Shown piece after piece: positions 36,110 to 44,097 of a stretch of 64,000 bases of DNA (the stretch's first letter is position 1; every line of letters starts with the position of its first letter). The notes below the pieces were generated by a model. The model saw only the letters and a program-made list of their open reading frames with translations. It was not told the DNA's origin and ran no database searches. Made by a program: the position numbers and the translations under genes. Source of the DNA: SLHU01 sp009929975 (GTDB lineage: Bacteria; Bacillota; Clostridia; Saccharofermentanales; UBA5734); assembly GCA_040776905.1 (NCBI GenBank), contig JAXGZQ010000002.1, forward strand, positions 310,001 to 374,000. The letters are read 5' to 3'.

Positions 36110-36138
36110 AAAAAAGAAAAGACCGGATAACCGGTCTT
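36110..36138 (-). terminator. Terminator of the tRNA-Thr gene
   Basis: Minus strand: 8-bp stem AAGACCGG / CCGGTCTT with a four-base loop, then TTC and six Ts. The plus strand lacks a T-run, so it may not stop the mtaD transcript. Confidence 0.85.
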
Positions 36139-36141
36139 GAC

Positions 36142-36216
36142 TGGAGCCGCTGGTGAGAATCGAACTCACGACCTATTCATTACGAGTGAATTGCTCTACC
36201 TCTGAGCCACAGCGGC
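36142..36216 (-). tRNA. tRNA-Thr (anticodon CGT)
   Basis: 75 bases including an encoded CCA end. Acceptor arms GCCGCTG / CAGCGGC pair perfectly; the anticodon stem is ATTCA / TGAAT with loop CTCGTAA, giving anticodon CGT for the codon ACG; the T-arm is GTGAG-TTCGATT-CTCAC. Own promoter and terminator on the minus strand. Confidence 0.97.
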
Positions 36217-36229
36217 GAGCCCGAAACTC

Positions 36230-36259
36230 ATCTTATCAGCAGGGCTGAACATTTGTCAA
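36230..36259 (-). promoter_or_regulatory. Promoter of the tRNA-Thr gene
   Basis: Minus strand: TTGACA, 18-base spacer, TAAGAT. The -35 overlaps the -35 of a plus-strand promoter for the next gene. Confidence 0.85.
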
Positions 36260-36281
36260 CCTTGCCGGGGTAATCCATAAC
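36253..36281 (+). promoter_or_regulatory. Predicted promoter of the copZ-like gene
   Basis: TTGTCA, 17-base spacer, CATAAC. It shares its -35 bases with the divergent tRNA promoter. Confidence 0.45.
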
Positions 36282-36316
36282 GGACCGGCAGGACCATAAG
36301 AAGGGAGAGATCGACG

Positions 36317-36538
36317 ATGCGCAGAATAAAAATCAGAGTCAAGGGAATGAGCTGCCAGCATTGTGTCCGGGCAGTTGAACAGGCCTTAGTCGCTCTGGAT
36401 GGCATCACGGAAGTTCAGGTCAGTCTGGAAAAAGGGCTGGTTGAACTGGTTTGTGATGAAAACCGGTGTGATATCAGCCGGATTGAGGCGGCGATCAAAG
36501 AAGAAGGATATGAATTCGCCGGATCAATCAGCGAATGA
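36317..36538 (+). CDS. CopZ-like heavy-metal-binding (HMA) protein
   Basis: 73-residue single HMA domain with the metal motif G-M-S-C13-Q-H-C16 and the predicted beta-alpha-beta-beta-alpha-beta pattern ending in EEGYEF. Such proteins bind Cu(I) or other soft metals and pass them to a P-type ATPase or repressor. No CopA, CsoR or CopY is in the window. The ribosome site is AAGGGAGAG. Confidence 0.9.
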   Translation: MRRIKIRVKGMSCQHCVRAVEQALVALDGITEVQVSLEKGLVELVCDENRCDISRIEAAIKEEGYEFAGSISE

Positions 36539-36605
36539 TTGACATCATGCACAATGAACAAGATAAAATATTGTAAAATATGACATATTGACATAGCGAA
36601 AAGAC

Positions 36606-36633
36606 TTGAATATTGACGGTATTCCGCTATAAT
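36606..36633 (+). promoter_or_regulatory. Predicted promoter of the HPr-like gene
   Basis: TTGAAT, 16-base spacer, TATAAT, in an unusually AT-rich stretch (36540-36720). The remaining 5' leader of about 80 bases is structured. Confidence 0.6.
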
Positions 36634-36662
36634 AGAGTCATAGTAGTAAAAGAAGATAAATA

Positions 36663-36703
36663 GGATTTCATGGTGAAATCCAGATACCTGAAAATGATGG
36701 TAT
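36663..36703 (+). promoter_or_regulatory. Structured 5' leader of the HPr-like gene
   Basis: First hairpin: GGATTTCA-TGG-TGAAATCC, perfect 8-bp stem (36663-36681). Second hairpin: ATACC / GGTAT (36684-36703) with a 10-base loop, ending just before AAAAGGAGG. It could stabilise the mRNA or control translation. Confidence 0.5.
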
Positions 36704-36720
36704 GAAAAGGAGGAAACTCT

Positions 36721-36978
36721 ATGAGCAAACAGTTTAGTATGAACAATGTAGATGTTAAGGAATTTATCAAGGCGCTTGATCTTTGCAAAGGCAATGTCAT
36801 GCTGATTACCAGTGAAAACGATCATTTCAACTTGAAGAGTAAGCTGAGCCAGTTGGCCGGTATTATCAACTTGATTGAGGGTGGCCGCCTGGTCGACGCC
36901 AAGATTTATTGTGAGAATGCTGACGATGAGTCCATGCTGTTCCGGATGAATCTGTTCGGCCCGCAGGATCAAGCCTGA
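36721..36978 (+). CDS. HPr-like protein lacking the phosphorylatable His
   Basis: 85 residues, the length of HPr. FNLKSKLSQLAGIINL (36-51) and DAKIYCENADDES resemble the NLKSIMGVMSL...ITIYADGSDE half of HPr, including a Ser (S40) at the position of the regulatory Ser46. The GLHARPA motif with active His15 is absent; the N-terminal half is DVKEFIKALDLCKGNVMLIT instead. If the relationship is real it cannot carry phosphate from enzyme I. AAAAGGAGG is a near-consensus ribosome site, and the gene has its own promoter and terminator, so it may be highly expressed. Base composition of the region is more AT-rich than its neighbours. Family assignment is tentative. Confidence 0.55.
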   Translation: MSKQFSMNNVDVKEFIKALDLCKGNVMLITSENDHFNLKSKLSQLAGIINLIEGGRLVDAKIYCENADDESMLFRMNLFGPQDQA

Positions 36979-37007
36979 CTGAATTAAACCGCTATTGAAC
37001 AACAAAC

Positions 37008-37038
37008 AGCCTTTTGCCAACCGGTGAAGGGCTTTTTT
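37008..37038 (+). terminator. Terminator after the HPr-like gene
   Basis: 11-bp stem with three G-T pairs (arms 37008-37018 and 37023-37033), AACC loop, then six Ts. Confidence 0.82.
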
Positions 37039-37134
37039 CATGCTGATTTTTCTGTTAAGATGAAAGGCAGCGCCATGCCGGTGTGAACACCGTCCTGGTT
37101 GATGGATGGTTTACGGAGGGAACAAGGTCATATT

Positions 37135-37668
37135 ATGGATTACGCGATCCTTGTCTATTTTGATGCAGCCGCAGAAGCAACACTGAACCGGTGGATCAGC
37201 CGTCTGGTTGACGGTGGTGTCAGCCCGGCCTATCAGAAAACCGGTATGCGGCCGCATCTGACGATCGCGGAAGTCGATACTTCAGATTATGAGGCGATCA
37301 AAGCCTGTGTTGAGGATCTTTCAGAGCATCTGCCGGATTTGTCTGTCAAACTGGCCAGCGTCGGCTTTTTCCCGAATGATGAAGGCGTCCTGTTTCTGGC
37401 TCCGATCGTTGACGAGCCGCTGCTTGAATTCCACCGGACCGTGAATACCGCGCTGGAACCACTGTCGGACGCGTTTTCCCCTCTGTATCTGGAAAATAAC
37501 TGGGTGCCGCACTGTACGCTAGCGCTCGGGATGAAGGCTGATGAGTTTTCGATTGCTTATCAGACTCTGCAGGCTGTATTTGAGCCGGTTGAAGTGAAAA
37601 TCAGCGGGATCAGCATCGTCAAATGCTGCCCCTACCAGGAGACACTGGTCTGTCCGATCAACGCCTGA
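37135..37668 (+). CDS. 2H phosphoesterase / 2'-5' RNA ligase-like protein
   Basis: 177 residues with two HxT motifs, PH41-L-T43-I and PH126-C-T128-L, the catalytic pair of the 2H superfamily. Members act as cyclic phosphodiesterases or RNA ligases on 2',3'-cyclic or 2'-5' linked phosphates. The start is taken as ATG 37135 (AAGG eight bases upstream); an upstream ATG at 37102 lacks a ribosome site. Flanked by terminators, so monocistronic. Substrate unknown. Confidence 0.8.
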   Translation: MDYAILVYFDAAAEATLNRWISRLVDGGVSPAYQKTGMRPHLTIAEVDTSDYEAIKACVEDLSEHLPDLSVKLASVGFFPNDEGVLFLAPIVDEPLLEFHRTVNTALEPLSDAFSPLYLENNWVPHCTLALGMKADEFSIAYQTLQAVFEPVEVKISGISIVKCCPYQETLVCPINA

Positions 37669-37705
37669 ACTGACTGATGATCTGACTCCTGCCGGAGCGA
37701 TGACC

Positions 37706-37731
37706 GACCTGACTGGCCAGCGGGTCTTTTT
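37706..37731 (+). terminator. Probable terminator after the 2H gene
   Basis: 6-bp stem GACCTG / CGGGTC (one G-T pair), nine-base loop, then five Ts. It overlaps the spacer of the next promoter. Confidence 0.55.
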
Positions 37732-37742
37732 CCCTGTATAAT
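37714..37742 (+). promoter_or_regulatory. Predicted promoter of the giant activase gene
   Basis: TGGCCA, 17-base spacer, TATAAT, 37 bases before the start codon. Confidence 0.5.
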
Positions 37743-37778
37743 GACATATAATTTGATAATCAAAGCATATGGTGATGT

Positions 37779-40700
37779 ATGAACAGACAGAATAGACAGA
37801 CACAACCCTATCAGATGGGGCTGGACATCGGCTCGACAACGATCAAGGCAGCCGTGCTCAGCCAGGACCGTCTGGTTTTTTCTCTTTATCGCCGCCATCA
37901 TTCAGATATCATGCGTGAACTGAGCCGGGTGTTCCAGGAATGTGCCGCCGCTCTGCCGGGCGCGTCGGTCCGGCTCAGTGTGACCGGGTCGGGCGGTGTC
38001 AATGTGGCCCAGGCGCTCGGACTGCCGTTCGTGCAGGAAGTCATCGCGGAAACGGAAGCGATTCAGCGTTATCATCCCCGGACGGATGTCATCATCGAAT
38101 TGGGTGGCGAAGACGCCAAAATCACGTATCTGCATCCGGTGCCTGAACAACGGATGAACGGAACCTGTGCCGGTGGTACCGGAGCGTTTATTGATCAGAT
38201 GGCGGTTCTGCTGCAGACCGACGCGGCCGGACTGGACCAGTTGGCGTCCTGTCACCGCACCCTGTATCCGATCGCGTCGCGCTGCGGTGTCTTCGCGAAA
38301 AGCGATCTGCAGCCGCTGATCAATGAAGGGGCAGAGAGGACCGATCTGGCCGCCTCGATTTTCCAGTCGGTGGTCAATCAGACCATCGCCGGACTGGCCT
38401 GCGGCCGGCCGATCCGCGGGCATATCGTTTTTCTCGGTGGCCCGCTTCATTTCCTGCCGCAGCTGCGCAGGGCGTTTGAGACGACACTGGCGGACGCGGC
38501 GGAATCGTTCACCACACCGGAACATGCCCAGCTCTATGTCGCACTGGGTGCGGCCCTGCTGGCTGATCAGACACCGGTCAGTCTGCGTGACGTGTCAGAC
38601 CGGTTTGACCAGGTGGTTTCACTGCGCCAGGATATTTCGCATATTCCGACACTTTTTGCCGATGAAGGGGAGCGTGCCGCTTTTCATCAGCGCCATCGTG
38701 CCCATCAGATCAGCCGGGCTGAACTGGCCGGACAGGGCGGCCCCTGTTTTCTCGGCATTGATGCCGGCAGCACCACGACGAAAGGGGTTCTGATCAACGA
38801 GGACGGTGACCTGGTTTACAGCTACTATGCCGGAAACCGCGGCAATCCGGTCCAATGCGCGGTCGGTATTCTGGGTGATCTGTATGCCCAGCTGCCGCGC
38901 ACCGCCTGGATCGGATCGGCCTGTGTGACCGGATATGGTGAAAGGCTGATCCGGGCCGCCCTGCACCTCGACGACGGTGAGATTGAAACCGTCGCGCACT
39001 ACCGTGCCGCTGCCCGGTTCTGTCCGGATGTTGATCTGATCATCGATATCGGCGGCCAGGACATGAAATGCATGCAGGTCCGTGACGGGGTCCTCGACAA
39101 TATCATCATCAATGAGGCCTGCTCCTCCGGCTGCGGATCATTTATCCAGACCTTCGCGGAATCACTCGGCCTGGAAACGGCTGAGTTCGCGGCCGCGGCA
39201 CTTGACGCCCGGCAGCCGGTTGATCTGGGAACCCGCTGCACGGTCTTCATGAACTCGCGGGTCAAACAGGCACAGAAAGAAGGCGCCGCGGTCGGTGATA
39301 TCTCCGCCGGCCTTTCGTATTCCGTCGTACGGAACGCGCTGTACAAAGTCATCAAGATCCGCGATCCGCAGCAGCTGGGCCGTCATATCGTGGTTCAAGG
39401 TGGTACTTTTCTCAATGACGCGGTCCTGCGCAGCTTTGAGACGCTGACCGGACGTGAGGTGATCCGTCCGGATATCGCCGGACTGATGGGTGCCTACGGT
39501 GCCGCGTTGTTGGCCCGGGAACGCTGGGCAGGCGGAGCAAGCACCATTCTCAGTTCAGACGCCCTCGCTGGTTTTTCTGTCCAGACGACACGCGATACCT
39601 GCCAGCACTGTACGAACCACTGCCAGTTGACCGTCTCGACATTCAGTGATGGCGGACGATTTATCTCAGGCAACCGTTGTGAACGCGGCGCGGGACAGAT
39701 GCAGCCGAAGCAGCCGGTTCCCAATCTTTTCGCGTATAAGCTGAAAAGGGTGTTTGATTACCGGCCTCTGCCGGCAGCACAGGCACCGCGCGGGCCGATC
39801 GGCATCCCGCGCGTTCTCAACCTTTATGAAAACTATCCGTTCTGGCATACCGTTCTCAGCCAGCTCGGCTTCAGTGTGATTTTGTCCAGACGCAGCGATC
39901 ACCGGACTTTCACGGACGGGATGGATTCCATTCCGTCTGAAAGTGTCTGTTTTCCGGCCAAACTGGCGCATGGCCATGTGATTGATCTGGTCCGCAAAGG
40001 CATTAAAACCATTTTTTATCCGGATATCTCATATGAGCAGAATCTCAGCCCTGAAGCCAATCAGCATTACAACTGCCCGATCGTCCTCTCCTATCCGGAA
40101 GTGATCCGCCATAATGTTGAAGCGCTGCAGACCCACCAGGTCCGGCTGATCCAGCCGTTTCTCTCGCTGGCGAAAGCACATCGCCGGCTGATGCCGAAGC
40201 GTCTGGCTGAAGCGCTCGCGGATTTCGGTGTGACCGAAAGGGAAGCGCGCCAGGCGATTGAGGCCGGTTTCGCGGAAGATGTCCGGTTCCGTGAGGATAT
40301 CCGCCGCAAGGGCCGTGAAACACTGGCCTGGCTCAAACAACACCAGGCGCGCGGAATTGTCCTGGCCGGCCGGCCGTATCACCTGGATCCTGAAATCAAT
40401 CACGGCATGGCTGAAATGATCACCGGGCTCGGACTGGCGGTCCTGACCGAGGACAGCATCGCCAGTCCGCAGCAGCTGAAACGGCCGCTGCGGGTTGTCG
40501 ATCAGTGGGCCTATCACTCAAGGCTGTATGAAGCCGCGGCGGTGGTCGCGGAAAACCCCGCGCTCGAACTGGTCCAGCTCAATTCATTTGGCTGCGGCCT
40601 GGACGCGGTGACCACCGATCAGGTCAAGGAGATTCTTGAAGCGTCTCATCGCATCTATACCGTCCTGAAAATTGACGAGGTCAGCAATCTCGGCGCGGCG

Positions 40701-42068
40701 CGCATCCGTATCCGCTCACTCAAGGCCGCGATGGACGAGCGGGCCCGCCAGACGCGGGAGCAGCGGCCACCGGCCGGTTCCTATACGCTGAAGCGGGTAC
40801 CGTTCAGCAAAAGCATGAAGGCTGAACACACGATTCTGGCACCGCAGATGTCGCCGATCCATTTCAATCTGATTGAAGCGGTCCTGCGGCGACACGGCTA
40901 CCGGACGATCATCCTGAAAAAGGCCGATGCCCATGATATCGAGACCGGACTCAAATATGTCAACAATGATGCCTGTTATCCCTCGATCATCGTCGTCGGC
41001 CAGCTGATCGCGGCCCTGCAGAGCGGCCGCTATGATGTGAACAACTGCTCGGTCTTCATCACACAGACCGGCGGCGGCTGCCGGGCGACCAATTATGTCG
41101 CGTTTCTGCGCAAAGCTTTGCAGGAAGCCGGATTCGGCCATGTTTCCGTCGTTGCGATCAGTGTCTCGGGAATCGAGCATAATCCCGGGTTCAGCTTCAC
41201 GCCGTATTTGCTTCACCAGGTGGTCCAGGCACTGGTGATCGGCGATGTACTGCAGACGACACTGCTGCGTGTCCGTCCTTATGAACTGGAACCGGGCGGC
41301 GCGATGGCTCTGTATGACCACTGGCAGAAAATCTGCCGCGAATTCTTTCAGCCCGATGGCGATCGTAAGGCTCAGGAACGACCGCTTCGCTATCAGGCGC
41401 TGATCCGTTCAATTGTCGCAGCGTTTGACCAGATGCCGCTGCGGACTGAACAGCGCCGGCCGCGAATCGGCCTGGTCGGGGAAATTCTGGTCAAATTCCA
41501 TCCGGACGCCAATAATCACGCGATTGATGTTATCGAGTCGGAAGGCTGCGAAGCCGTCATGCCCGGCCTGCTCGACTTTTTCTTTTATTGTTTCTACAAC
41601 ACCTCATGGAAACACCGCCAGATCGGTACCGGGCGGAAAAGCGCCCTGATGGCGCAGATCGCGATCCGCTTGATGGAACAGTATCGCCGTCCGGCGGTCG
41701 ACGCGCTGCGCCGCAGCAAGCGATTCACTGTCCCGCAGCCGATCCGTCAGCTGGCCAAACGGGTTGAGCCGATTCTCTCGATCGGCAATGACAATGGTGA
41801 AGGATGGTTTCTGACCGCGGAAATGCTCGAGCTGATCTCTGACGATGTGCCCAATATCATCTGTGCGCAGCCGTTTGCCTGTCTGCCGAACCATGTCACC
41901 GGCAAGGGGATGATCAAAGCGCTGCGCAAACTGCATCCGCAGGCCAATATCGTTCCGATCGATTATGATCCGGGAGCCAGTGAAGTCAATCAGCTGAACC
42001 GCATTCGCCTGATGATCGCGACGGCGATCCGGGCGGCCCGGACTCCGCCGTCCGGGAAAGCTCCCTGA
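37779..42068 (+). CDS. Giant 2-hydroxyacyl-CoA dehydratase activase-like protein
   Basis: 1429 residues, the usual size of this poorly characterised anaerobe family. Two ASKHA ATPase domains in tandem: GLDIGSTTIKAAV (14-26) and LGIDAGSTTTKGVL (about 324-337). Each carries the Cys pair that holds a shared [4Fe-4S] cluster in HgdC: NGTCAGGTGAF and RCGVF in the first, EACSSGCGSF (about 445) and RCTVF in the second. A CQHCTNHC cluster (about 607-614) precedes a DUF2229 region (from about 674, IGIPRVLNLYENYPFW) and an HgdB-like C-terminal half with NNDACYPSIIVVGQLI and TGGGCRATNYV. It couples ATP to low-potential electron transfer; the partner enzyme is not in this window. The C-terminus overlaps tcdA tail to tail. 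Confidence 0.88.
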   Translation: MNRQNRQTQPYQMGLDIGSTTIKAAVLSQDRLVFSLYRRHHSDIMRELSRVFQECAAALPGASVRLSVTGSGGVNVAQALGLPFVQEVIAETEAIQRYHPRTDVIIELGGEDAKITYLHPVPEQRMNGTCAGGTGAFIDQMAVLLQTDAAGLDQLASCHRTLYPIASRCGVFAKSDLQPLINEGAERTDLAASIFQSVVNQTIAGLACGRPIRGHIVFLGGPLHFLPQLRRAFETTLADAAESFTTPEHAQLYVALGAALLADQTPVSLRDVSDRFDQVVSLRQDISHIPTLFADEGERAAFHQRHRAHQISRAELAGQGGPCFLGIDAGSTTTKGVLINEDGDLVYSYYAGNRGNPVQCAVGILGDLYAQLPRTAWIGSACVTGYGERLIRAALHLDDGEIETVAHYRAAARFCPDVDLIIDIGGQDMKCMQVRDGVLDNIIINEACSSGCGSFIQTFAESLGLETAEFAAAALDARQPVDLGTRCTVFMNSRVKQAQKEGAAVGDISAGLSYSVVRNALYKVIKIRDPQQLGRHIVVQGGTFLNDAVLRSFETLTGREVIRPDIAGLMGAYGAALLARERWAGGASTILSSDALAGFSVQTTRDTCQHCTNHCQLTVSTFSDGGRFISGNRCERGAGQMQPKQPVPNLFAYKLKRVFDYRPLPAAQAPRGPIGIPRVLNLYENYPFWHTVLSQLGFSVILSRRSDHRTFTDGMDSIPSESVCFPAKLAHGHVIDLVRKGIKTIFYPDISYEQNLSPEANQHYNCPIVLSYPEVIRHNVEALQTHQVRLIQPFLSLAKAHRRLMPKRLAEALADFGVTEREARQAIEAGFAEDVRFREDIRRKGRETLAWLKQHQARGIVLAGRPYHLDPEINHGMAEMITGLGLAVLTEDSIASPQQLKRPLRVVDQWAYHSRLYEAAAVVAENPALELVQLNSFGCGLDAVTTDQVKEILEASHRIYTVLKIDEVSNLGAARIRIRSLKAAMDERARQTREQRPPAGSYTLKRVPFSKSMKAEHTILAPQMSPIHFNLIEAVLRRHGYRTIILKKADAHDIETGLKYVNNDACYPSIIVVGQLIAALQSGRYDVNNCSVFITQTGGGCRATNYVAFLRKALQEAGFGHVSVVAISVSGIEHNPGFSFTPYLLHQVVQALVIGDVLQTTLLRVRPYELEPGGAMALYDHWQKICREFFQPDGDRKAQERPLRYQALIRSIVAAFDQMPLRTEQRRPRIGLVGEILVKFHPDANNHAIDVIESEGCEAVMPGLLDFFFYCFYNTSWKHRQIGTGRKSALMAQIAIRLMEQYRRPAVDALRRSKRFTVPQPIRQLAKRVEPILSIGNDNGEGWFLTAEMLELISDDVPNIICAQPFACLPNHVTGKGMIKALRKLHPQANIVPIDYDPGASEVNQLNRIRLMIATAIRAARTPPSGKAP

Positions 42069-42765
42069 CAACCGCCGAGGCGAGCAGGAGGCCGGCAGAC
42101 GCCGGTACAAAGATCATGCTGGCCGGTGATTGGCGGCTGCCGTCAGGCTCCGGTCTGTCCGGATGCTGAACCGGTTCTTCGGTTGAATAGACAACGTCGA
42201 GGCGGTCAATGCCGCGGCGGCGCAGTTCCCGACGCATGACCCGGGCCAGCGGGCAGGTGGTGGTGGCAAACAGATCGGTCCGCTCAAGCCGGGTCGGATC
42301 AAGCTTATAGCCGGTCCCCATCGAACTGATCAGCGGTATTCCATGGCTGCGCGCATGAACGATCAGGCTGATCTTGGCGGATACGGTATCAATCGCGTCG
42401 ATGATGTAATCGACCGGCGGTGTGAGAATGGATGCGGCCATCTGATTATCCGGATCAGCCGGCCAGAAGACCGGATGCGTTTCAACGCGGCAGTCCGGGC
42501 GGATGGACAGCAGACGCCGCCTGGCCGCGTCGGTTTTCAATTCACCGAGCTGGTCGTCGGTCGCGAACAGCTGGCGGTTAAAATTGCTCAGCGCGATCCG
42601 GTCGTGATCAACCAGGATCAGGCGGCCGACGCCGCTGCGGCACAAGGCTTCGGCCGCGATCGAGCCCACGCCGCCCAGGCCGAACACGGCAACCGTGGCA
42701 TCTGCGAGGCGCTCAACGGCCTGCCGGCCGATCAGCCAGCGGCTGCGGCTTGATTTATCTTCCAT
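41986..42765 (-). CDS. tcdA: tRNA threonylcarbamoyladenosine dehydratase (TcdA/CsdL)
   Basis: ThiF/E1-like enzyme that cyclises t6A37 to ct6A in tRNA. 259 residues. Nucleotide site VFGLGGVGSIAAEALCRSGVG (about 28-48), LVDHDRIALSNFNRQLFA, and TCPLARVMRRELRRRGI are TcdA features. The last 20 residues (Gly/Ser/Pro-rich) look like an extension read through the end of the opposing activase gene; the two genes overlap by 83 bases. Start has GGGAGGATCCGCC. Confidence 0.92.
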   Translation of the reverse strand: MEDKSSRSRWLIGRQAVERLADATVAVFGLGGVGSIAAEALCRSGVGRLILVDHDRIALSNFNRQLFATDDQLGELKTDAARRRLLSIRPDCRVETHPVFWPADPDNQMAASILTPPVDYIIDAIDTVSAKISLIVHARSHGIPLISSMGTGYKLDPTRLERTDLFATTTCPLARVMRRELRRRGIDRLDVVYSTEEPVQHPDRPEPDGSRQSPASMIFVPASAGLLLASAVVRELSRTAESGPPGSPSRSSGECGSAD

Positions 42766-42803
42766 GGCGGATCCTCCCGCGGCATCCGGCCGCTTGACAG
42801 TCT

Positions 42804-42831
42804 TTGCATCAGGCGCGATCTATCATATAAT
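42804..42831 (+). promoter_or_regulatory. Predicted promoter of the ECF transporter S-component gene
   Basis: TTGCAT, 16-base spacer, TATAAT. The 60-base leader can fold (TCGCT / AGCGA just before AAAAGGAG); I do not recognise a known riboswitch. Confidence 0.5.
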
Positions 42832-42892
42832 AGCAGATGGCGACCGGCAAGTCCGCCGTCTCGCTTTTGAACGAGCGAAAAGGAGCTGCATC

Positions 42893-43402
42893 ATGTCAGA
42901 TAAAATCCGCACATTGACCTATGGGGGTGTCTTGTCAGCTGTTATCATGCTGGCGACGCTCCTGTCACTGCCGATGCCAAGCGGGTACGGCTATATTAAC
43001 TTCGGAGATGGCGCGATTTTCGCGGCGGCTTCGATTCTCGGCCCTTTTGCTGCGATCAGCGCGGCGATCGGTTCCGCCCTGGCAGATCTGATCGTCGGCT
43101 ATTCCCTCTATATGCCGGCGACATTTTTGATCAAGGGTCTGATGGGCCTGATCAGCGGATTCGCGCTCCGGCGCAGCCGGCGCATGCCCTGGTACATGAT
43201 GGCTGTCTTATTTCTTCTCTGTGAAGTCATCATGGTTGGCGGGTATTTTGTTTTTGAGTGGATTTTATACGGTGTCGCCGCTGCCTCCGGCCAACTGCTG
43301 TTCAACAGCCTGCAGGGGATCGCGGGCATCGCGACCGGCCTGGCGGTTGTTCCGCTCGCGCGCCGGATCAGGACCAATGCGCTGCCGACCGATATGATAT
43401 AA
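42893..43402 (+). CDS. ECF transporter S component, substrate unknown
   Basis: 169-residue integral membrane protein with about five helices. GYINFGDGAIFAAASILGP and SALADLIVGYSLYMPATFLIKG are the pattern of the ECF-type riboflavin/vitamin S-component family (PF07155-like). It would bind a vitamin or precursor and use the shared EcfAA'T module, which is not in this window. ATG 42893 has AAAAGGAG eight bases upstream. Hydroxymethylpyrimidine, pyridoxine or pantothenate are possible substrates; sequence alone does not decide. Confidence 0.82.
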   Translation: MSDKIRTLTYGGVLSAVIMLATLLSLPMPSGYGYINFGDGAIFAAASILGPFAAISAAIGSALADLIVGYSLYMPATFLIKGLMGLISGFALRRSRRMPWYMMAVLFLLCEVIMVGGYFVFEWILYGVAAASGQLLFNSLQGIAGIATGLAVVPLARRIRTNALPTDMI

Positions 43403-43446
43403 TTATTTCATTGCGATCAATCATGATGATGAGCGGGAGGAACGCT

Positions 43447-44097
43447 GTGCAGGCGTCAGGTGAGAAACAACTGTTGAAGAAGGCAGTCGGCGGAGACCAG
43501 GCTGCTTTTGGTGAGCTGGTTGAGCTTTACACACCCCGTATCTACAGTGTCTGTTTCGGATTTCTCGGTCATCGCCAGGACGCTGAGGACTGCACACAGG
43601 AAACGTTCATCAAAGCGTACCGCGCGATCAGCCGTTTCAGTTTCCGCGCGTCATTCTATACCTGGATCTACCGGATCGCGATCAATGCCTGCCACGATTA
43701 TCGGCGACGGCATCATAAGGTCACGGTTCAGTCACTCGACCGCGAAATGGAGCTGGACGACAGCTCCGTTCCGTTTCAGCTGGCCGATGATCAGCCGGGG
43801 CCGCTTGACCTTGCGGAGCTCGAAGAGACCCGGCGGATGGTCCGCGAGGCGATCGCGACCCTGCCGAATTATCTGGCTGAAATACTCATCATGCGTGATC
43901 TGCAGCAAATGAGCTATCAGGAATTATCCGATATCTTTGATCTTAAGGCCGGTACGGTCAAATCCCGCCTGGCGCGGGCCCGCCAACAGCTGATGCTGGA
44001 ACTGCGGCGGCGGGAACAAGACGCTGCCGGACAGCGTCTAAACACTGACCCGATATCCGACCAAGCGCAAAGAGGAGGCGAAGACCATGCGACTTAA
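43447..44097 (+). CDS. ECF-type RNA polymerase sigma factor
   Basis: 216 residues from GTG 43447 (GGGAGG six bases upstream). Region 2 AAFGELVELYTPRIYSVCFG and DAEDCTQETFIKAYRAISRF; region 4 LPNYLAEILIMRDLQQMSYQELSDIFDLKAGTVKSRLARARQQL. A short acidic linker joins them. The gene overlaps a zinc-finger anti-sigma gene by 11 bases, the classic pair that responds to envelope stress and often autoregulates. Target promoters are unknown. Confidence 0.93.
   Translation: MQASGEKQLLKKAVGGDQAAFGELVELYTPRIYSVCFGFLGHRQDAEDCTQETFIKAYRAISRFSFRASFYTWIYRIAINACHDYRRRHHKVTVQSLDREMELDDSSVPFQLADDQPGPLDLAELEETRRMVREAIATLPNYLAEILIMRDLQQMSYQELSDIFDLKAGTVKSRLARARQQLMLELRRREQDAAGQRLNTDPISDQAQRGGEDHAT

Noticed and set aside
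36415..37041. 208-residue minus-strand frame across the copZ-like and HPr-like genes
   Set aside because: Runs antisense to two better-supported genes and their terminator; no ribosome site. Its length reflects AT-rich shadowing.
42832..42892. preQ1 or folate riboswitch before the ECF S-component gene
   Set aside because: The leader folds into small hairpins, but I could not match any known aptamer core.
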